Source: Arthrobacter sp. SLBN-112
GTDB taxonomy: Bacteria > Actinomycetota > Actinomycetes > Actinomycetales > Micrococcaceae
Direction of reading: 5' to 3'
DNA length: 64,000 nucleotides
Assembly (NCBI RefSeq): GCF_006715225.1
Contig: NZ_VFMU01000001.1
Coordinates: 4,154,001-4,218,000 of the forward strand
This document shows, one piece after another, positions 1 to 8,632 of the stretch. The position numbers and the translations under genes are program-made. Under the pieces are notes generated by a model. The model did no database searches, was not told the DNA's origin, and was given only the letters and a program-made list of their open reading frames with translations. Every line of letters starts with the position of its first letter. The first letter of the stretch is position 1.

Positions 1-798
1 TCCGGGGCCGGGCTGACTGTCCTGTCAGCCTGCACGCCGGAGGCACCCAAGGCGGTGGCGCCGTCGTCCGCTGCTTCCTCCGCGTCCCCCTCCCCTGCTG
101 CTGTGACCGCTTCAGCGGGCCCGACGGCGGAAGCCGCCACGGTGGGCCAGTCACCTGAGGTGCCGTCCCCGTCGCCGTCCGCCACCTTGGCGCGGCAGTT
201 CTCGCTTGATGACCCGGCCAGCCGGTGGGTGATCGTGAACAAGCACCGGCCCCTGAATCCGGTGGACTTTGTGCCGGCCGACCTGGTGCGGCCCGCCGTC
301 GCCCTTTCTGCCGCGGGCGAGGCGGCGCTGCTGAACAGCACGACGGCGGCAGCGGCCGAGGCGATGTTTGCGGCGGCCGCAGCGGACGGCGTGGCGATGG
401 TCCTGGCCAGCGGCTACCGCTCGTACAGCACCCAGGTGACCACCTACAACGGGTACGTCGCCGCGCGTGGACAGGCCGACGCCGACACGGCCAGCGCCCG
501 GCCCGGGCATTCCGAGCATCAGACGGGGTGGGCGTTCGACATTGCCGACGGCGGGGGCGCCTGCAGCTTCCAGCCATGCTTTGCCGACCAGCCCGCGGCG
601 TCGTGGGCGAAGGCGAACGGGCACCGGTTCGGGTTCGTGGTGCGGTACCCGTGGATGCTGCACCCCATCACCGGGTACTACTACGAGCCATGGCACCTGC
701 GGTACGTGGGCGCGGAGGCGGCCACGGACATGGTGAACCGCGGCATTGGCACACTGGAGGAATACTTCGGCCTGGAGGCGGCGCCCGCGTACCTCTAA
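1..798 (+). CDS. VanY-type D-alanyl-D-alanine carboxypeptidase lipoprotein (5' end cut)
   Basis: Zinc peptidase of family M15B, expected to trim the terminal D-Ala of peptidoglycan stem peptides outside the membrane. The frame is open to the first base of the window, so the start codon lies upstream. The visible residues begin inside a signal peptide with a lipobox (L8-S9-A10-C11), followed by an Ala/Ser/Pro-rich linker to about residue 65. The M15B signature is present: a YRSYSTQ block near residue 139, SxHxxGxAxD at 171-180 (H173 and D180 as zinc ligands) and ExWH at 229-232. Two cysteines near 188 and 193 could pair. The family includes VanY of glycopeptide resistance clusters, but no van genes are nearby, so cell-wall maintenance is more likely. 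The function call is firm; the exact substrate is inferred. Confidence 0.88.
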   Translation, partial: SGAGLTVLSACTPEAPKAVAPSSAASSASPSPAAVTASAGPTAEAATVGQSPEVPSPSPSATLARQFSLDDPASRWVIVNKHRPLNPVDFVPADLVRPAVALSAAGEAALLNSTTAAAAEAMFAAAAADGVAMVLASGYRSYSTQVTTYNGYVAARGQADADTASARPGHSEHQTGWAFDIADGGGACSFQPCFADQPAASWAKANGHRFGFVVRYPWMLHPITGYYYEPWHLRYVGAEAATDMVNRGIGTLEEYFGLEAAPAYL

Positions 799-856
799 TT
801 GCTCCCCGCCACCCGCGACGTCCGAATGTCTTACTCTGGGCAGAATGGGCCCACCG

Positions 857-2020
857 TCACGAAGTTCTCAACTGCACATTAAATCGATCTTTTGAGCCTA
901 CGCGGCGACCGAAGCCTTGTGCAGGACTTTCGATGAATACACAACTGAGCCAAGCCAAGGGGACCGTCACCGCTAACGACAGAACTGCGAAGACTGCAAG
1001 GGGCGTTGCCGCTCCCACACCGCCAATAACCAGGATCTGTTGCACCGGCCAGCCGTAAATGTACATTCCATAGGAAACATCGAAACGAGCACCGATGCGG
1101 TGAAGCACCGGCGATGAACCCAGGCCGAGGATGATATAGGCAATAGGCAGAGGACAAAAGGCCAGCATGTTACCGGCCAAAAACGAAACCGCCAGCAAAG
1201 ATAGGGCGCACGCCACGGCGCTGGCCCTCAGGAAAATACTTGTCCGGAATAGGCATAGCAGGGACCCCGCTACAAACGTTCCAACCGGGCAAAGCACGGT
1301 GCCCCAACTGCCGGCTGTCGGCCCGTAAGCGGCAACCTGCAGCAGGAGCGCTCCTGTGACAACTGCGAAGACCACGACCATAGCGGCGCGGAATAGCTCC
1401 GGTTTGAGGTAGGCAAGTACGCCGACCAGGAGGTAGCAGGTGACTTCCCAAAATAGCGTCCACAATGGGGAATTCCACTCGTCGGCACCGGGAACGTCAG
1501 AAAGGGTTGATCCGATGGGAGTCCGCCCTAGCTGAGTTCCCACGATCGAGATGTTTCTCAACACAAAGTCAGCGGCATCACCAACGCTATATTTCCGATT
1601 ATTGAAGAGGGTTGCCAGCGGCGCGAACACGAAAGCCGTGACGATCAAACACACAGCAAGACCGGGCATGATCCTGAAAAAACGTCCTCTAAAGAAAGCC
1701 GCACCGTTCCGGGCGCGAATCCTACTGAGTGTGATCAGATATCCAGAGATCGCAAAAAAGCCAACCACCGACCAGGAGCCGAGCTGTCCGCCCCCAATGG
1801 CGGGTCCGGGTCCAAGTCCCGTTAGCCACCAACTATGAGCTACAATCACCAACGCAGCCATTAGCAGCCGCCATGCATTCAGTGAATTTCGGCTCGCTCC
1901 CAAGGCGGTGTCGAGTGTCAAATTTCCCCCATCAATGTGGGCTAATACTAAGGCCGGGTCGCAAACCTTCGGAAGTGCGCGTCTTGAATCAGCCCAGGTA
2001 TCTACATTGGTGCAGGTCAC
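857..2020 (-). CDS. acyltransferase family 3 (OafA/YrhL-like) membrane protein
   Basis: Predicted integral-membrane O-acyltransferase of 387 residues with about ten hydrophobic segments. Family 3 enzymes move acyl groups from the cytoplasm onto cell-surface or secreted sugars. The expected Arg and His of the first membrane segment are visible (NAWR at about 49-52, then H62 in HSWW), as is the SGYLI block near residue 93. The GTG start at 2020 has no clear ribosome binding site. A TTG at residue 34, preceded by GGGGGA, is a serious alternative. The DNA looks less G+C-rich than its neighbours and its codon choice is looser, which suggests transfer. No sugar-biosynthesis genes are adjacent, so the acceptor is unknown. 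Confidence 0.8.
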   Translation of the reverse strand: MTCTNVDTWADSRRALPKVCDPALVLAHIDGGNLTLDTALGASRNSLNAWRLLMAALVIVAHSWWLTGLGPGPAIGGGQLGSWSVVGFFAISGYLITLSRIRARNGAAFFRGRFFRIMPGLAVCLIVTAFVFAPLATLFNNRKYSVGDAADFVLRNISIVGTQLGRTPIGSTLSDVPGADEWNSPLWTLFWEVTCYLLVGVLAYLKPELFRAAMVVVFAVVTGALLLQVAAYGPTAGSWGTVLCPVGTFVAGSLLCLFRTSIFLRASAVACALSLLAVSFLAGNMLAFCPLPIAYIILGLGSSPVLHRIGARFDVSYGMYIYGWPVQQILVIGGVGAATPLAVFAVLSLAVTVPLAWLSCVFIESPAQGFGRRVGSKDRFNVQLRTS

Positions 2021-2109
2021 GCCACATATTTGGCGGCATTAGCAGAGGTCCACGAGCCTCATCGACTTTCTGGGCCGATACGAACGCACCCGCTCCATCG
2101 CCAGCAGGA

Positions 2110-2139
2110 TTGACTTTCCCGTCCTAAGACCCCTATTCA
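2110..2139 (+). promoter_or_regulatory. candidate sigma-A-type promoter of mscL
   Basis: TTGACT (2110-2115) and TATTCA (2134-2139) are separated by 18 nt. The -10 box lies about 20 nt before the mscL ATG at 2160. This is pattern evidence only. Confidence 0.45.
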
Positions 2140-2159
2140 CCTGCGATAGGTTGGTTTCC

Positions 2160-2561
2160 ATGCTTAGTGGATTCAAGAATTTCATCATGAAAGGCAACGT
2201 GGTTGACCTTGCCGTCGCCGTTGTCATGGGTACGGCGTTCGGCGCGGTGGTGACGGCGCTGGTGAACAAGGTGCTGATGCCCTTCGTCTCCGGCCTGGTG
2301 GGTGCACCCAACTTTGACAGCTTCGCAAGGGTGGAGCTGAACGGAAACGCCATCGAGTTTGGGGTGCTGCTGACGGCGATCGTGAACTTCCTCCTGATTG
2401 CTGCGGCCATCTACTTTGTGGTGGTGATGCCGATGAACATCATGATCGAACGCCGCAACCGCCGGCTGGGGATCAACAAGGACGTAAAAAAGGACGCTGC
2501 CGAGGATCCGCAGGTTGCGCTGCTGACCGAGATCCGGGATGCGCTGAAGGAACGCGTTTAG
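2160..2561 (+). CDS. mscL: large-conductance mechanosensitive channel MscL
   Basis: Homopentameric membrane channel that opens under high membrane tension to release solutes during hypo-osmotic shock. The 133-residue product has the family layout: an amphipathic N-terminal helix (MLSGFKNFIMKGN), TM1 with the NVVDLAVAVVMGTAFG constriction region, a periplasm-side loop, TM2 around residues 65-90, and a charged cytoplasmic helix ending at KERV. The ATG at 2160 is chosen over an in-frame TTG at 2151 because MscL proteins begin at this helix. It is a single-gene unit with its own promoter, and it converges on glmM across a shared terminator. Confidence 0.96.
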   Translation: MLSGFKNFIMKGNVVDLAVAVVMGTAFGAVVTALVNKVLMPFVSGLVGAPNFDSFARVELNGNAIEFGVLLTAIVNFLLIAAAIYFVVVMPMNIMIERRNRRLGINKDVKKDAAEDPQVALLTEIRDALKERV

Positions 2562-2577
2562 GCCCCTGTTCAACCGC

Positions 2578-2612
2578 AAGTGGCCCGTCTCCTTTCTGGA
2601 GGCGGGCCACTT
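2578..2612. terminator. bidirectional terminator between mscL and glmM
   Basis: A 15-bp stem with one G-T wobble (arms 2578-2592 and 2598-2612) and a 5-nt loop lies between the convergent mscL and glmM stop codons. A short T run follows on the plus strand. Confidence 0.8.
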
Positions 2613-2622
2613 TTGTCTGCGG

Positions 2623-3984
2623 CTAGTTCGAGGCCAGTTCCAGCGCGAGCTCGGTGCGGACTACCTGGGCCAGGTGCTCGGCGATGGACTGGGCCGTCTC
2701 TTCGTCGGCGGCCTCCACCATGACGCGGACAACGGGCTCGGTGCCGGAGGGACGGAGCAGGACGCGGCCGGTTTCACCCAGCGCGGCTTCCGCGGCCGCA
2801 ACGGCCTGGGCCAGGACATCGCTGCTGCCCACACGGGTCCGGTCCACGCCCTTGACGTTGATGAGGACCTGCGGGAGCTTGGTCATGACCGTGGAGAGCT
2901 CCTTGAGGGTCTTTCCCGTCAGGGCCACCTGCGCGGCGAGCTGCAGGCCGGTGAGGAGGCCATCGCCAGTGGTGGCGTGGTCTGCGAAGATGACGTGGCC
3001 GGACTGTTCGCCGCCCAGGTTATAGCCGCCGTCGCGCATCCCTTCCAGCACGTAGCGGTCCCCTACTCCGGTTTCTACGATGGTGATGCCGGCGTTGCGG
3101 AGCGCGATCTTGAGCCCCAGGTTGCTCATGACGGTGGCCACCAGGACGTCATTCTTGAGCTTGCCGGACTCCTTGAGCGCGACGGCGAGGATGGCCATGA
3201 TCTGGTCGCCGTCCACCTCGTTGCCCTCGTGGTCCACGGCCAGGCAGCGGTCGGCGTCGCCGTCGTGGGCGATGCCCAGGTTGGCACCGTACTTGACCAC
3301 GGCTTCCTTGAGCGGGCCGAGGTGGGTGGAACCGACTCCGTCGTTGATGTTCAGGCCGTCAGGATCGGCACCGATGACGATGACATCCGCGCCGGCGTCC
3401 TTGAAGAGCTGGGGTGAGCAGCCGCTGGCGGCACCGTTGGCGCAGTCCAGCACCACGGTGAGGCCGTCCAGGCGGTGCGGGAGGGTGCGGAGCAGGTGGA
3501 CGATATAGCGGTCCTCGGCGTCCGAGAAACGCTGGATGCGGCCCACGTCGGCACCTGTCGGGCGCACGGCTTCCTTGCCCATCTGCGCTTCGATGGCGTC
3601 CTCCACCTCGTCCGGCAGCTTCTGGCCGCCGCGGGCGAAGAACTTGATGCCGTTGTCCGGTGCCGGGTTGTGGGAGGCGGAGATCATGACGCCGAAGTCC
3701 GCCTCCAGGTCCGCCACAAGGTAGGCGGCGGCAGGGGTGGGGAGGACGCCTGCGTCATAGACGTCGATGCCTGAGCTGGAGAGGCCGGCTTCCACCGCCG
3801 CGGCGATGAACTCGCCGCTGGCACGCGGGTCACGGGCCAGCACGGCGCGCGGCCGGGAGCCGCTGGCGTTGCGGTCGTGGCCGAGTACGACGGCGGCCGC
3901 CTGGGCCAGCTGCAGGGCCAGTTCTGCTGTCAGCAGGCCGTTGGCCAGCCCCCGGACACCATCAGTTCCAAATAATCTAGACAC
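2623..3984 (-). CDS. glmM: phosphoglucosamine mutase
   Basis: Converts glucosamine-6-phosphate to glucosamine-1-phosphate in the cytoplasm, on the route to UDP-GlcNAc and peptidoglycan. The 453-residue length is normal. Visible motifs are the N-terminal FGTDGVRG, the phosphoserine loop ISASHNP (101-107, S104), the Mg site DGDADR (D241, D243, D245), the sugar-binding GEQSGH near 326, and the phosphate-binding RPSGTEP near 412. The start is GTG at 3984 with no Shine-Dalgarno sequence. A -10-like TACACT ends 6 nt before it, so the mRNA may be leaderless. In many actinobacteria glmM follows rpsI directly; here two glycosyltransferase genes on the other strand separate them. Confidence 0.97.
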   Translation of the reverse strand: MSRLFGTDGVRGLANGLLTAELALQLAQAAAVVLGHDRNASGSRPRAVLARDPRASGEFIAAAVEAGLSSSGIDVYDAGVLPTPAAAYLVADLEADFGVMISASHNPAPDNGIKFFARGGQKLPDEVEDAIEAQMGKEAVRPTGADVGRIQRFSDAEDRYIVHLLRTLPHRLDGLTVVLDCANGAASGCSPQLFKDAGADVIVIGADPDGLNINDGVGSTHLGPLKEAVVKYGANLGIAHDGDADRCLAVDHEGNEVDGDQIMAILAVALKESGKLKNDVLVATVMSNLGLKIALRNAGITIVETGVGDRYVLEGMRDGGYNLGGEQSGHVIFADHATTGDGLLTGLQLAAQVALTGKTLKELSTVMTKLPQVLINVKGVDRTRVGSSDVLAQAVAAAEAALGETGRVLLRPSGTEPVVRVMVEAADEETAQSIAEHLAQVVRTELALELASN

Positions 3985-3990
3985 CGGTCA

Positions 3991-4021
3991 AGTGTAGAGG
4001 ATGGGGTTGGCGGGGTTTGAA
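3991..4021 (-). promoter_or_regulatory. candidate promoter for leaderless glmM transcript
   Basis: On the minus strand, TTCAAA (4021-4016) and TACACT (3996-3991) are 19 nt apart. TACACT ends 6 nt before the GTG start, which would put the transcription start at the start codon itself. Confidence 0.4.
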
Positions 4022-4127
4022 ACGGCTGGTGAGCGGCGCTTCGGGTACCTGTTCTGCGGATGGCGCTACCCGCCTTCCCGACAGGGCGATTACTTGGACT
4101 ACTTGATTTCCTCGGTCAGTACCCGTC

Positions 4128-4157
4128 TTTGCTCCAAACCCTAGCTAGACCTATTTA
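4128..4157 (+). promoter_or_regulatory. candidate promoter of the glycosyltransferase pair
   Basis: TTTGCT (4128-4133) and TATTTA (4152-4157) are 18 nt apart. The predicted transcription start is only about 13 nt before the ATG at 4178, and no Shine-Dalgarno sequence is visible, so the leader would be very short. A four-codon frame, ATG CAT GAC ACC then TAG, begins at 4174 and overlaps the start. Confidence 0.4.
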
Positions 4158-4177
4158 AGGGCCCCTACGATCCATGC

Positions 4178-5413
4178 ATGACACCTAGCTATGGGGGCTT
4201 GGCGCTCGAAATTGTTGTACCGGTCTTCAACGAAGAAGCGGTACTCGAAAACAGCATCTCAAGGCTCGCCGAATACCTGACGCACGAAATGCCTTCGACG
4301 TGGAAAATCACCATCGCCGACAACGCAAGCACCGACCAGACCCCGGTAATTGCGGCTCTTCTCAGTGAGCGCCTGCCAAACGTCGAATATCGGCGCCTGG
4401 AGGTCAAGGGCCGGGGACTCGCGTTGAGGGATGCTTGGAGCGCTTCCGATGCGAGGGTCCTCGCCTACCTGGATGTCGATCTATCCACGGACCTTGCCGC
4501 CCTGCCTCCGCTGGTGGCTCCTTTGCTGTCCGGCCACTCTGACATCTCAATAGGCACGAGGCTCGGTCAGAGTTCTCGCGTCAGCCGAGGTCCCAAGCGT
4601 GAGTTCATTTCCCGTTCTTACAATTTCCTGCTCCGCCGGACCATGCAGGTGCGTTTTTCTGATGCGCAGTGCGGCTTCAAGGCAATACGCGCCGACGTGG
4701 CGCACCGCCTTCTTCCGCACGTTGAAGATAATGGCTGGTTTTTCGACACCGAGCTGCTGATTATCGCCGAACGATCCGGACTGAGGATTCACGAGATTCC
4801 TGTCGACTGGGTGGACGACCCGGACAGCCGGGTGGATATCCGACAGACCGCGCTGGACGATCTCCGCGGGATGGCGCGGGTGGCAGGATCTTTGGTCAAG
4901 GGCGTGATTCCTTGCCAAGCGATCTACGCTGAGCTGGGGCGCCGACCGATTGCGCCCGCAGACAGGCCGAGTTTCTTCGGTCAAGTCCTCCGTTTCGGGC
5001 TCGTTGGAGTCATTTCGACGCTGGCATTCGCGATGCTCTACCTCGTACTTCAAGGGCCCTTCGGGTCGCAGGAGGCGAATTTCCTATCACTGCTTCTAAC
5101 GGCCGTTGGAAATACCTCCGCCAACCGCCGCTTTACGTTCGGAATCCGGGGGCCGGGCGGGCTGTTCATCCAACAGATTCAGGGGCTCATAGTATTCCTC
5201 CTGGCGTGGGCCATGACAGCGTCCTCACTTCAGATCCTCCACGTCGCCAATCAGGACGCGGCTCCTAACCTGGAGCTACTGGTCCTGACATGCGCCAACG
5301 TGTTAGCCACGCTGATGCGGTTCATACTGCTGCGGCTGTGGGTGTTCCGAGCCAGGCGCTACGCCTCTCCCGTTGGCTTGCCCTTGCATGCGGCCGCCGG
5401 GAGCGTGCAGTGA
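4178..5413 (+). CDS. GT2 glycosyltransferase fused to GtrA-like flippase domain
   Basis: Bifunctional 411-residue protein. Residues 1-240 are a GT-A fold family 2 transferase resembling dolichyl/undecaprenyl-phosphate hexose synthases: VVPVFNE near 13-19, IADNAS near 46, and the metal-binding D99-V-D101. Residues from about 265 to 400 form a GtrA-like four-helix membrane domain with the typical NRRFTF block. By family knowledge, the first half loads a sugar onto a polyprenyl phosphate and the second half flips it outward. Similar pairs (Bacillus ykcC/ykcB-like) occur widely. The stop overlaps the next gene by 4 nt (GTGA), so the two are translationally coupled. The sugar and acceptor cannot be read from sequence. 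Confidence 0.87.
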   Translation: MTPSYGGLALEIVVPVFNEEAVLENSISRLAEYLTHEMPSTWKITIADNASTDQTPVIAALLSERLPNVEYRRLEVKGRGLALRDAWSASDARVLAYLDVDLSTDLAALPPLVAPLLSGHSDISIGTRLGQSSRVSRGPKREFISRSYNFLLRRTMQVRFSDAQCGFKAIRADVAHRLLPHVEDNGWFFDTELLIIAERSGLRIHEIPVDWVDDPDSRVDIRQTALDDLRGMARVAGSLVKGVIPCQAIYAELGRRPIAPADRPSFFGQVLRFGLVGVISTLAFAMLYLVLQGPFGSQEANFLSLLLTAVGNTSANRRFTFGIRGPGGLFIQQIQGLIVFLLAWAMTASSLQILHVANQDAAPNLELLVLTCANVLATLMRFILLRLWVFRARRYASPVGLPLHAAAGSVQ

Positions 5414-7335
5414 CAGCTCCGGCGGAGGCAAAGACAGCGCGTCGCAGGCTCCGGCCCCTGGACTTCGTTGGCTGGCGTTCACCGGTCCGGCTCTTCACCC
5501 AGCGGTCGATGGCCCGTCCCCGCTGGGAACGTTTGGCCCTCGGCGCCCTCCTGGTCATGACGGCAGTGCTCTACTGCTGGGGCCTGGACCGGAATGGGTG
5601 GGCAAACGCTTATTATTCAGCGGCAGTCATGTCCGGAGCTTCAGACTGGACGGCGTTCTTCTTCGGCTCATCGGATCCCGCCAACGCAATCACCGTGGAC
5701 AAACCGCCCATGAGCCTTTGGGTGATGGCCATCTCTGTCCGGTTGTTCGGACTAAGCAGTTGGAGCGTCCTCCTCCCACAAGCCCTCATGGGAATCCTCA
5801 GCGTCTATCTGCTCTACGTACTTGTCCGACGGTATACCGGCGGCGCTGTAGGCCTCTTGGCCGCGACTTTCATGGCCGTGACGCCGGTGAGCACAGTGAT
5901 GTTCCGCTATAACAATCCGGATGCCCTCCTGATCCTCATTATGGTGGCCATGGCCTTGGCTGTGACCACAGCGATTGACCGTCAGCAGCCACGGCTCATG
6001 ATTCTGGCGGGAGCGCTGGCAGGCGCCGGCTTCCTCACTAAACAATTGCAGGTAGGTCTGATAGTGCCTGCCCTGGCAATCACGTATCTAGCTTTTGCAG
6101 TCAGTACTTGGCCACGTAAATTCCTCCATCTGGGGTCTGCAGCGGTCGCCGCGGCGGCAGTGGGCGGGTCATGGCTGCTGGCAGTGCAGTGCACTGACCC
6201 TGCTGCTCGACCGTTCATTGGAGGTTCCAGGACCAACAGCGCCCTGGAACTCGCCCTGGGCTACAACGGTCTGCAGCGCCTAACCGGAGAGGACAGCGTC
6301 CGAACTGTTCCCATTGGAACAGCCGTGGAGGGACTGGATGGCGGTTACCAGCGCTTGCTGCAGCCTCAATTCTCAGGGCAGTTCGGCTGGCTTCTGCCAC
6401 TGGCCGCCGTCGGGTTAGCCATTACCGGTATCTGGATTGCGAAAAGGCAAGGCGACCTGGGGGCCAGGATGCTACTTCTGTTATGCGCTCTTTGGTTTGC
6501 CACATCCGTCACCGTCCTGGCTTTCATGTCGGGAATAGTGCACCCCTATTACGCCCTCACCGCAGTCCCGCCAATGTGTGTCCTAGCCGCAACCGGGCTG
6601 ATCTACCTGCTCCGGGCGCGGTCCCGTAAGAGGAAGGCTTTTCTGCTTCTGGCGCTACTGGGATCGATGACACTTGCATACGTTTCCGCGCTTCGCTCCA
6701 CGGCGGACTTTCCGGATCTGCCACAAGTCTTGCTTTTCATTTGGGCAGCCGCAATCGCACTGCACCTCCTACCGGCAGCCCCAGCGCGAGTCCAGCAGGC
6801 TTCCACAGTGGCGCTCTTGGCAGTACTGTTGACCGGCCCTTGCCTATGGTCCATCAACACGGTCTTCAGCCCGCACGTTGGGGCTGGCGTGGTGGCCGGA
6901 CCGAGCATTGCAGGACTGCGCACCGACCACCCCGGAAGAAATCAGCTGGGCAACAACCTCATCCCAGGGCAGATAGCGCTGATGTTCGGCGACATGCCTC
7001 CGGCCGCAGTTGCTGAAGCCTTGCGAAAGCTTCCCGTGGAGACAACCTGGGTGACGGCTACAGTGGGGTCCGAAACCGCCGCCAATTACCAACTGGAACT
7101 GGGCCGCGCAGTCTTGTCCATCGGCGGTTTTGACGGCACGGACCCCTTTCCGACCCTGGAACAGTTTAAGTCACTGGTAGAGGACGGCAAGGTGGGATCC
7201 TTAGTAGTCCAAGAACTGCCGCCGCTCACGCTAGAAGGAAAGGGCGAGTCGGCACTGATAGTGCAGTGGGTCCGGGAGAAATATCCGGCGCAAGCCACCG
7301 GTGGGGCAGAGCTCTACCTCCTACACCAGCCCTGA
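5410..7335 (+). CDS. GT39/ArnT-type membrane glycosyltransferase (GT-C fold)
   Basis: Polytopic enzyme of about 641 residues expected to transfer a sugar from polyprenyl phosphate to a surface acceptor outside the membrane. The GTG at 5410 overlaps the upstream stop (GTGA) and is preferred to longer in-frame starts inside the upstream gene. Visible hallmarks are the first luminal loop after TM1 (GLDRNGWANAYY), a VDKPP loop typical of YkcB/ArnT-like PMT_2 enzymes, and about ten further hydrophobic segments. A soluble C-terminal domain spans roughly residues 490-641. Together with the fused GT2-GtrA protein it makes a complete load-flip-transfer module. Its target could be teichoic acid, lipoglycan or a surface protein; the sequence does not decide. 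Confidence 0.84.
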   Translation: MTAPAEAKTARRRLRPLDFVGWRSPVRLFTQRSMARPRWERLALGALLVMTAVLYCWGLDRNGWANAYYSAAVMSGASDWTAFFFGSSDPANAITVDKPPMSLWVMAISVRLFGLSSWSVLLPQALMGILSVYLLYVLVRRYTGGAVGLLAATFMAVTPVSTVMFRYNNPDALLILIMVAMALAVTTAIDRQQPRLMILAGALAGAGFLTKQLQVGLIVPALAITYLAFAVSTWPRKFLHLGSAAVAAAAVGGSWLLAVQCTDPAARPFIGGSRTNSALELALGYNGLQRLTGEDSVRTVPIGTAVEGLDGGYQRLLQPQFSGQFGWLLPLAAVGLAITGIWIAKRQGDLGARMLLLLCALWFATSVTVLAFMSGIVHPYYALTAVPPMCVLAATGLIYLLRARSRKRKAFLLLALLGSMTLAYVSALRSTADFPDLPQVLLFIWAAAIALHLLPAAPARVQQASTVALLAVLLTGPCLWSINTVFSPHVGAGVVAGPSIAGLRTDHPGRNQLGNNLIPGQIALMFGDMPPAAVAEALRKLPVETTWVTATVGSETAANYQLELGRAVLSIGGFDGTDPFPTLEQFKSLVEDGKVGSLVVQELPPLTLEGKGESALIVQWVREKYPAQATGGAELYLLHQP

Positions 7336-7344
7336 AGCACAGAA

Positions 7345-7376
7345 AAGCCCGTCCCACCTAACGGCGGAACGGGCTT
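7345..7376. terminator. bidirectional terminator between the GT39 gene and rpsI
   Basis: Arms 7345-7352 and 7369-7376 pair perfectly over 8 bp, with further partial pairing inside and a small loop. It lies between convergent stop codons. Confidence 0.7.
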
Positions 7377-7390
7377 CTGTACAACCGGGA

Positions 7391-7897
7391 TTAGCGCTTG
7401 GAGTACTGCTGCGCCTTGCGGGCCTTCTTGAGACCGGCCTTCTTACGCTCGATGACGCGGGCGTCACGGGACAGGTAGCCGGCCTTCTTCAGGGTGGCGC
7501 GGTTGTTCTCGACGTCGATCTCGTTCAGCGAGCGGGCGATGCCGAGGCGCAGGGCGCCGGCCTGGCCGGAGATGCCGCCACCGTGGATACGGGCGATGAC
7601 GTCGTAGGCACCTTCGAGATCAAGGATCTTGAAGGGCTCGTTGACGTCCTGCTGGTGCAGCTTGTTCGGGAAGTAGTTGTCCAGCGCACGGCCGTTGATG
7701 GTCCACTTGCCGGAGCCCGGCACAACGCGAACGCGTGCAACGGCTTCCTTGCGGCGGCCAACTGCTGCGCCGGCAACGGTCAGTGCCGGGCGCTCCTTCT
7801 TCGGCGCAGCGGCGTCAGCAGCTGAGCTTTCCGAGGTGTAGCTGGTCAGGGTTTCCTCGGCCTCGACGGCCTCGGTGGTCTCTTCGTTCTGAGCCAC
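7391..7897 (-). CDS. rpsI: 30S ribosomal protein uS9
   Basis: Small-subunit protein whose C-terminal tail reaches the P-site tRNA. The conserved core begins near residue 44 ([11 protein letters not shown]) and ends in the invariant [12 protein letters not shown] tail, with the C-terminal Arg that contacts tRNA. The 168-residue length exceeds the roughly 130 of most bacteria because of an acidic, Ser/Ala/Glu-rich N-terminal extension of about 40 residues, a feature seen in actinobacterial S9. It lies 38 nt downstream of rplM and is surely cotranscribed with it. Confidence 0.98.
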   Translation of the reverse strand: MAQNEETTEAVEAEETLTSYTSESSAADAAAPKKERPALTVAGAAVGRRKEAVARVRVVPGSGKWTINGRALDNYFPNKLHQQDVNEPFKILDLEGAYDVIARIHGGGISGQAGALRLGIARSLNEIDVENNRATLKKAGYLSRDARVIERKKAGLKKARKAQQYSKR

Positions 7898-7935
7898 GAT
7901 TCTCCTTGTATAGATAAGTTGTTTGGTGGCCAGGA

Positions 7936-8379
7936 CTACTGGGCGACCTGGGTGATTTCGAAAGTCTTGGGCTGCTGGGCGGCGTGCGGGTGCTCAGCAC
8001 CGCGGTACACCTTCAGCTTGCCCAGCTGCTGTGCAGCGAGGGAGTTCTTGGGGAGCATGCCCTTGATGGCCTTCTCAACGGCGCGGACCGGGTTGGATTC
8101 CAGCAGTTCCGCGTAGTTGACGGAGGTCAGGCCGCCCGGGTAGCCGGAGTGGCGGTATGCGCGCTTCTGCTCCAGCTTGGCGCCGGTGAGGGCTACCTTC
8201 TCGGCGTTGATGATGATGACAAAGTCGCCCATGTCCATGTGGGATGCGAAAGTGGCCTTGTGCTTGCCGCGCAGCAGGATTGCGGTCTGGCTTGCAAGAC
8301 GACCAAGGACAACGTCGGTGGCGTCAATGACGTGCCACTGGCGGTTGATATCGCCGGGCTTCGGGGTGTACGTACGCAC
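7936..8379 (-). CDS. rplM: 50S ribosomal protein uL13
   Basis: Early-assembly large-subunit protein of 147 residues. The GTG at 8379 is chosen because it gives the family N-terminus ([20 protein letters not shown]) and is preceded by an AACGAGG ribosome binding site; a longer in-frame ATG at 8436 adds 19 unrelated residues. The signature GMLPKN and the internal block [11 protein letters not shown] are intact. It leads the rplM-rpsI unit. In many genomes truA lies just upstream, whereas here about 19 kb of pilus genes intervene. Confidence 0.97.
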   Translation of the reverse strand: MRTYTPKPGDINRQWHVIDATDVVLGRLASQTAILLRGKHKATFASHMDMGDFVIIINAEKVALTGAKLEQKRAYRHSGYPGGLTSVNYAELLESNPVRAVEKAIKGMLPKNSLAAQQLGKLKVYRGAEHPHAAQQPKTFEITQVAQ

Positions 8380-8632
8380 GGTGTTTGCCTCGTTCTTGTT
8401 CTGGCGTTCTTGTTTAGGTGTCACTAGCTCGTGCACCTACTGTCTGCGCGCTACCGGAACAGAGGTGAGGGCTCCATGTAACCAGTCATCCTGAACTTCC
8501 GAATGTGCACGTTGAGTAGCTATCCTGCAACCGGATTCTCAAGCGGGCACGCACCATCGGAATAGGACACGCACAACGACTACCAAGATTAGCGCGTCAG
8601 GGGCTTCAGGGTCAAAATGGGGTAGCCGGACG

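Noticed and set aside
1-798. Vancomycin-resistance gene
   Set aside because: VanY-type domain only; no vanHAX or vanRS genes nearby, and such carboxypeptidases are common in soil actinobacteria.
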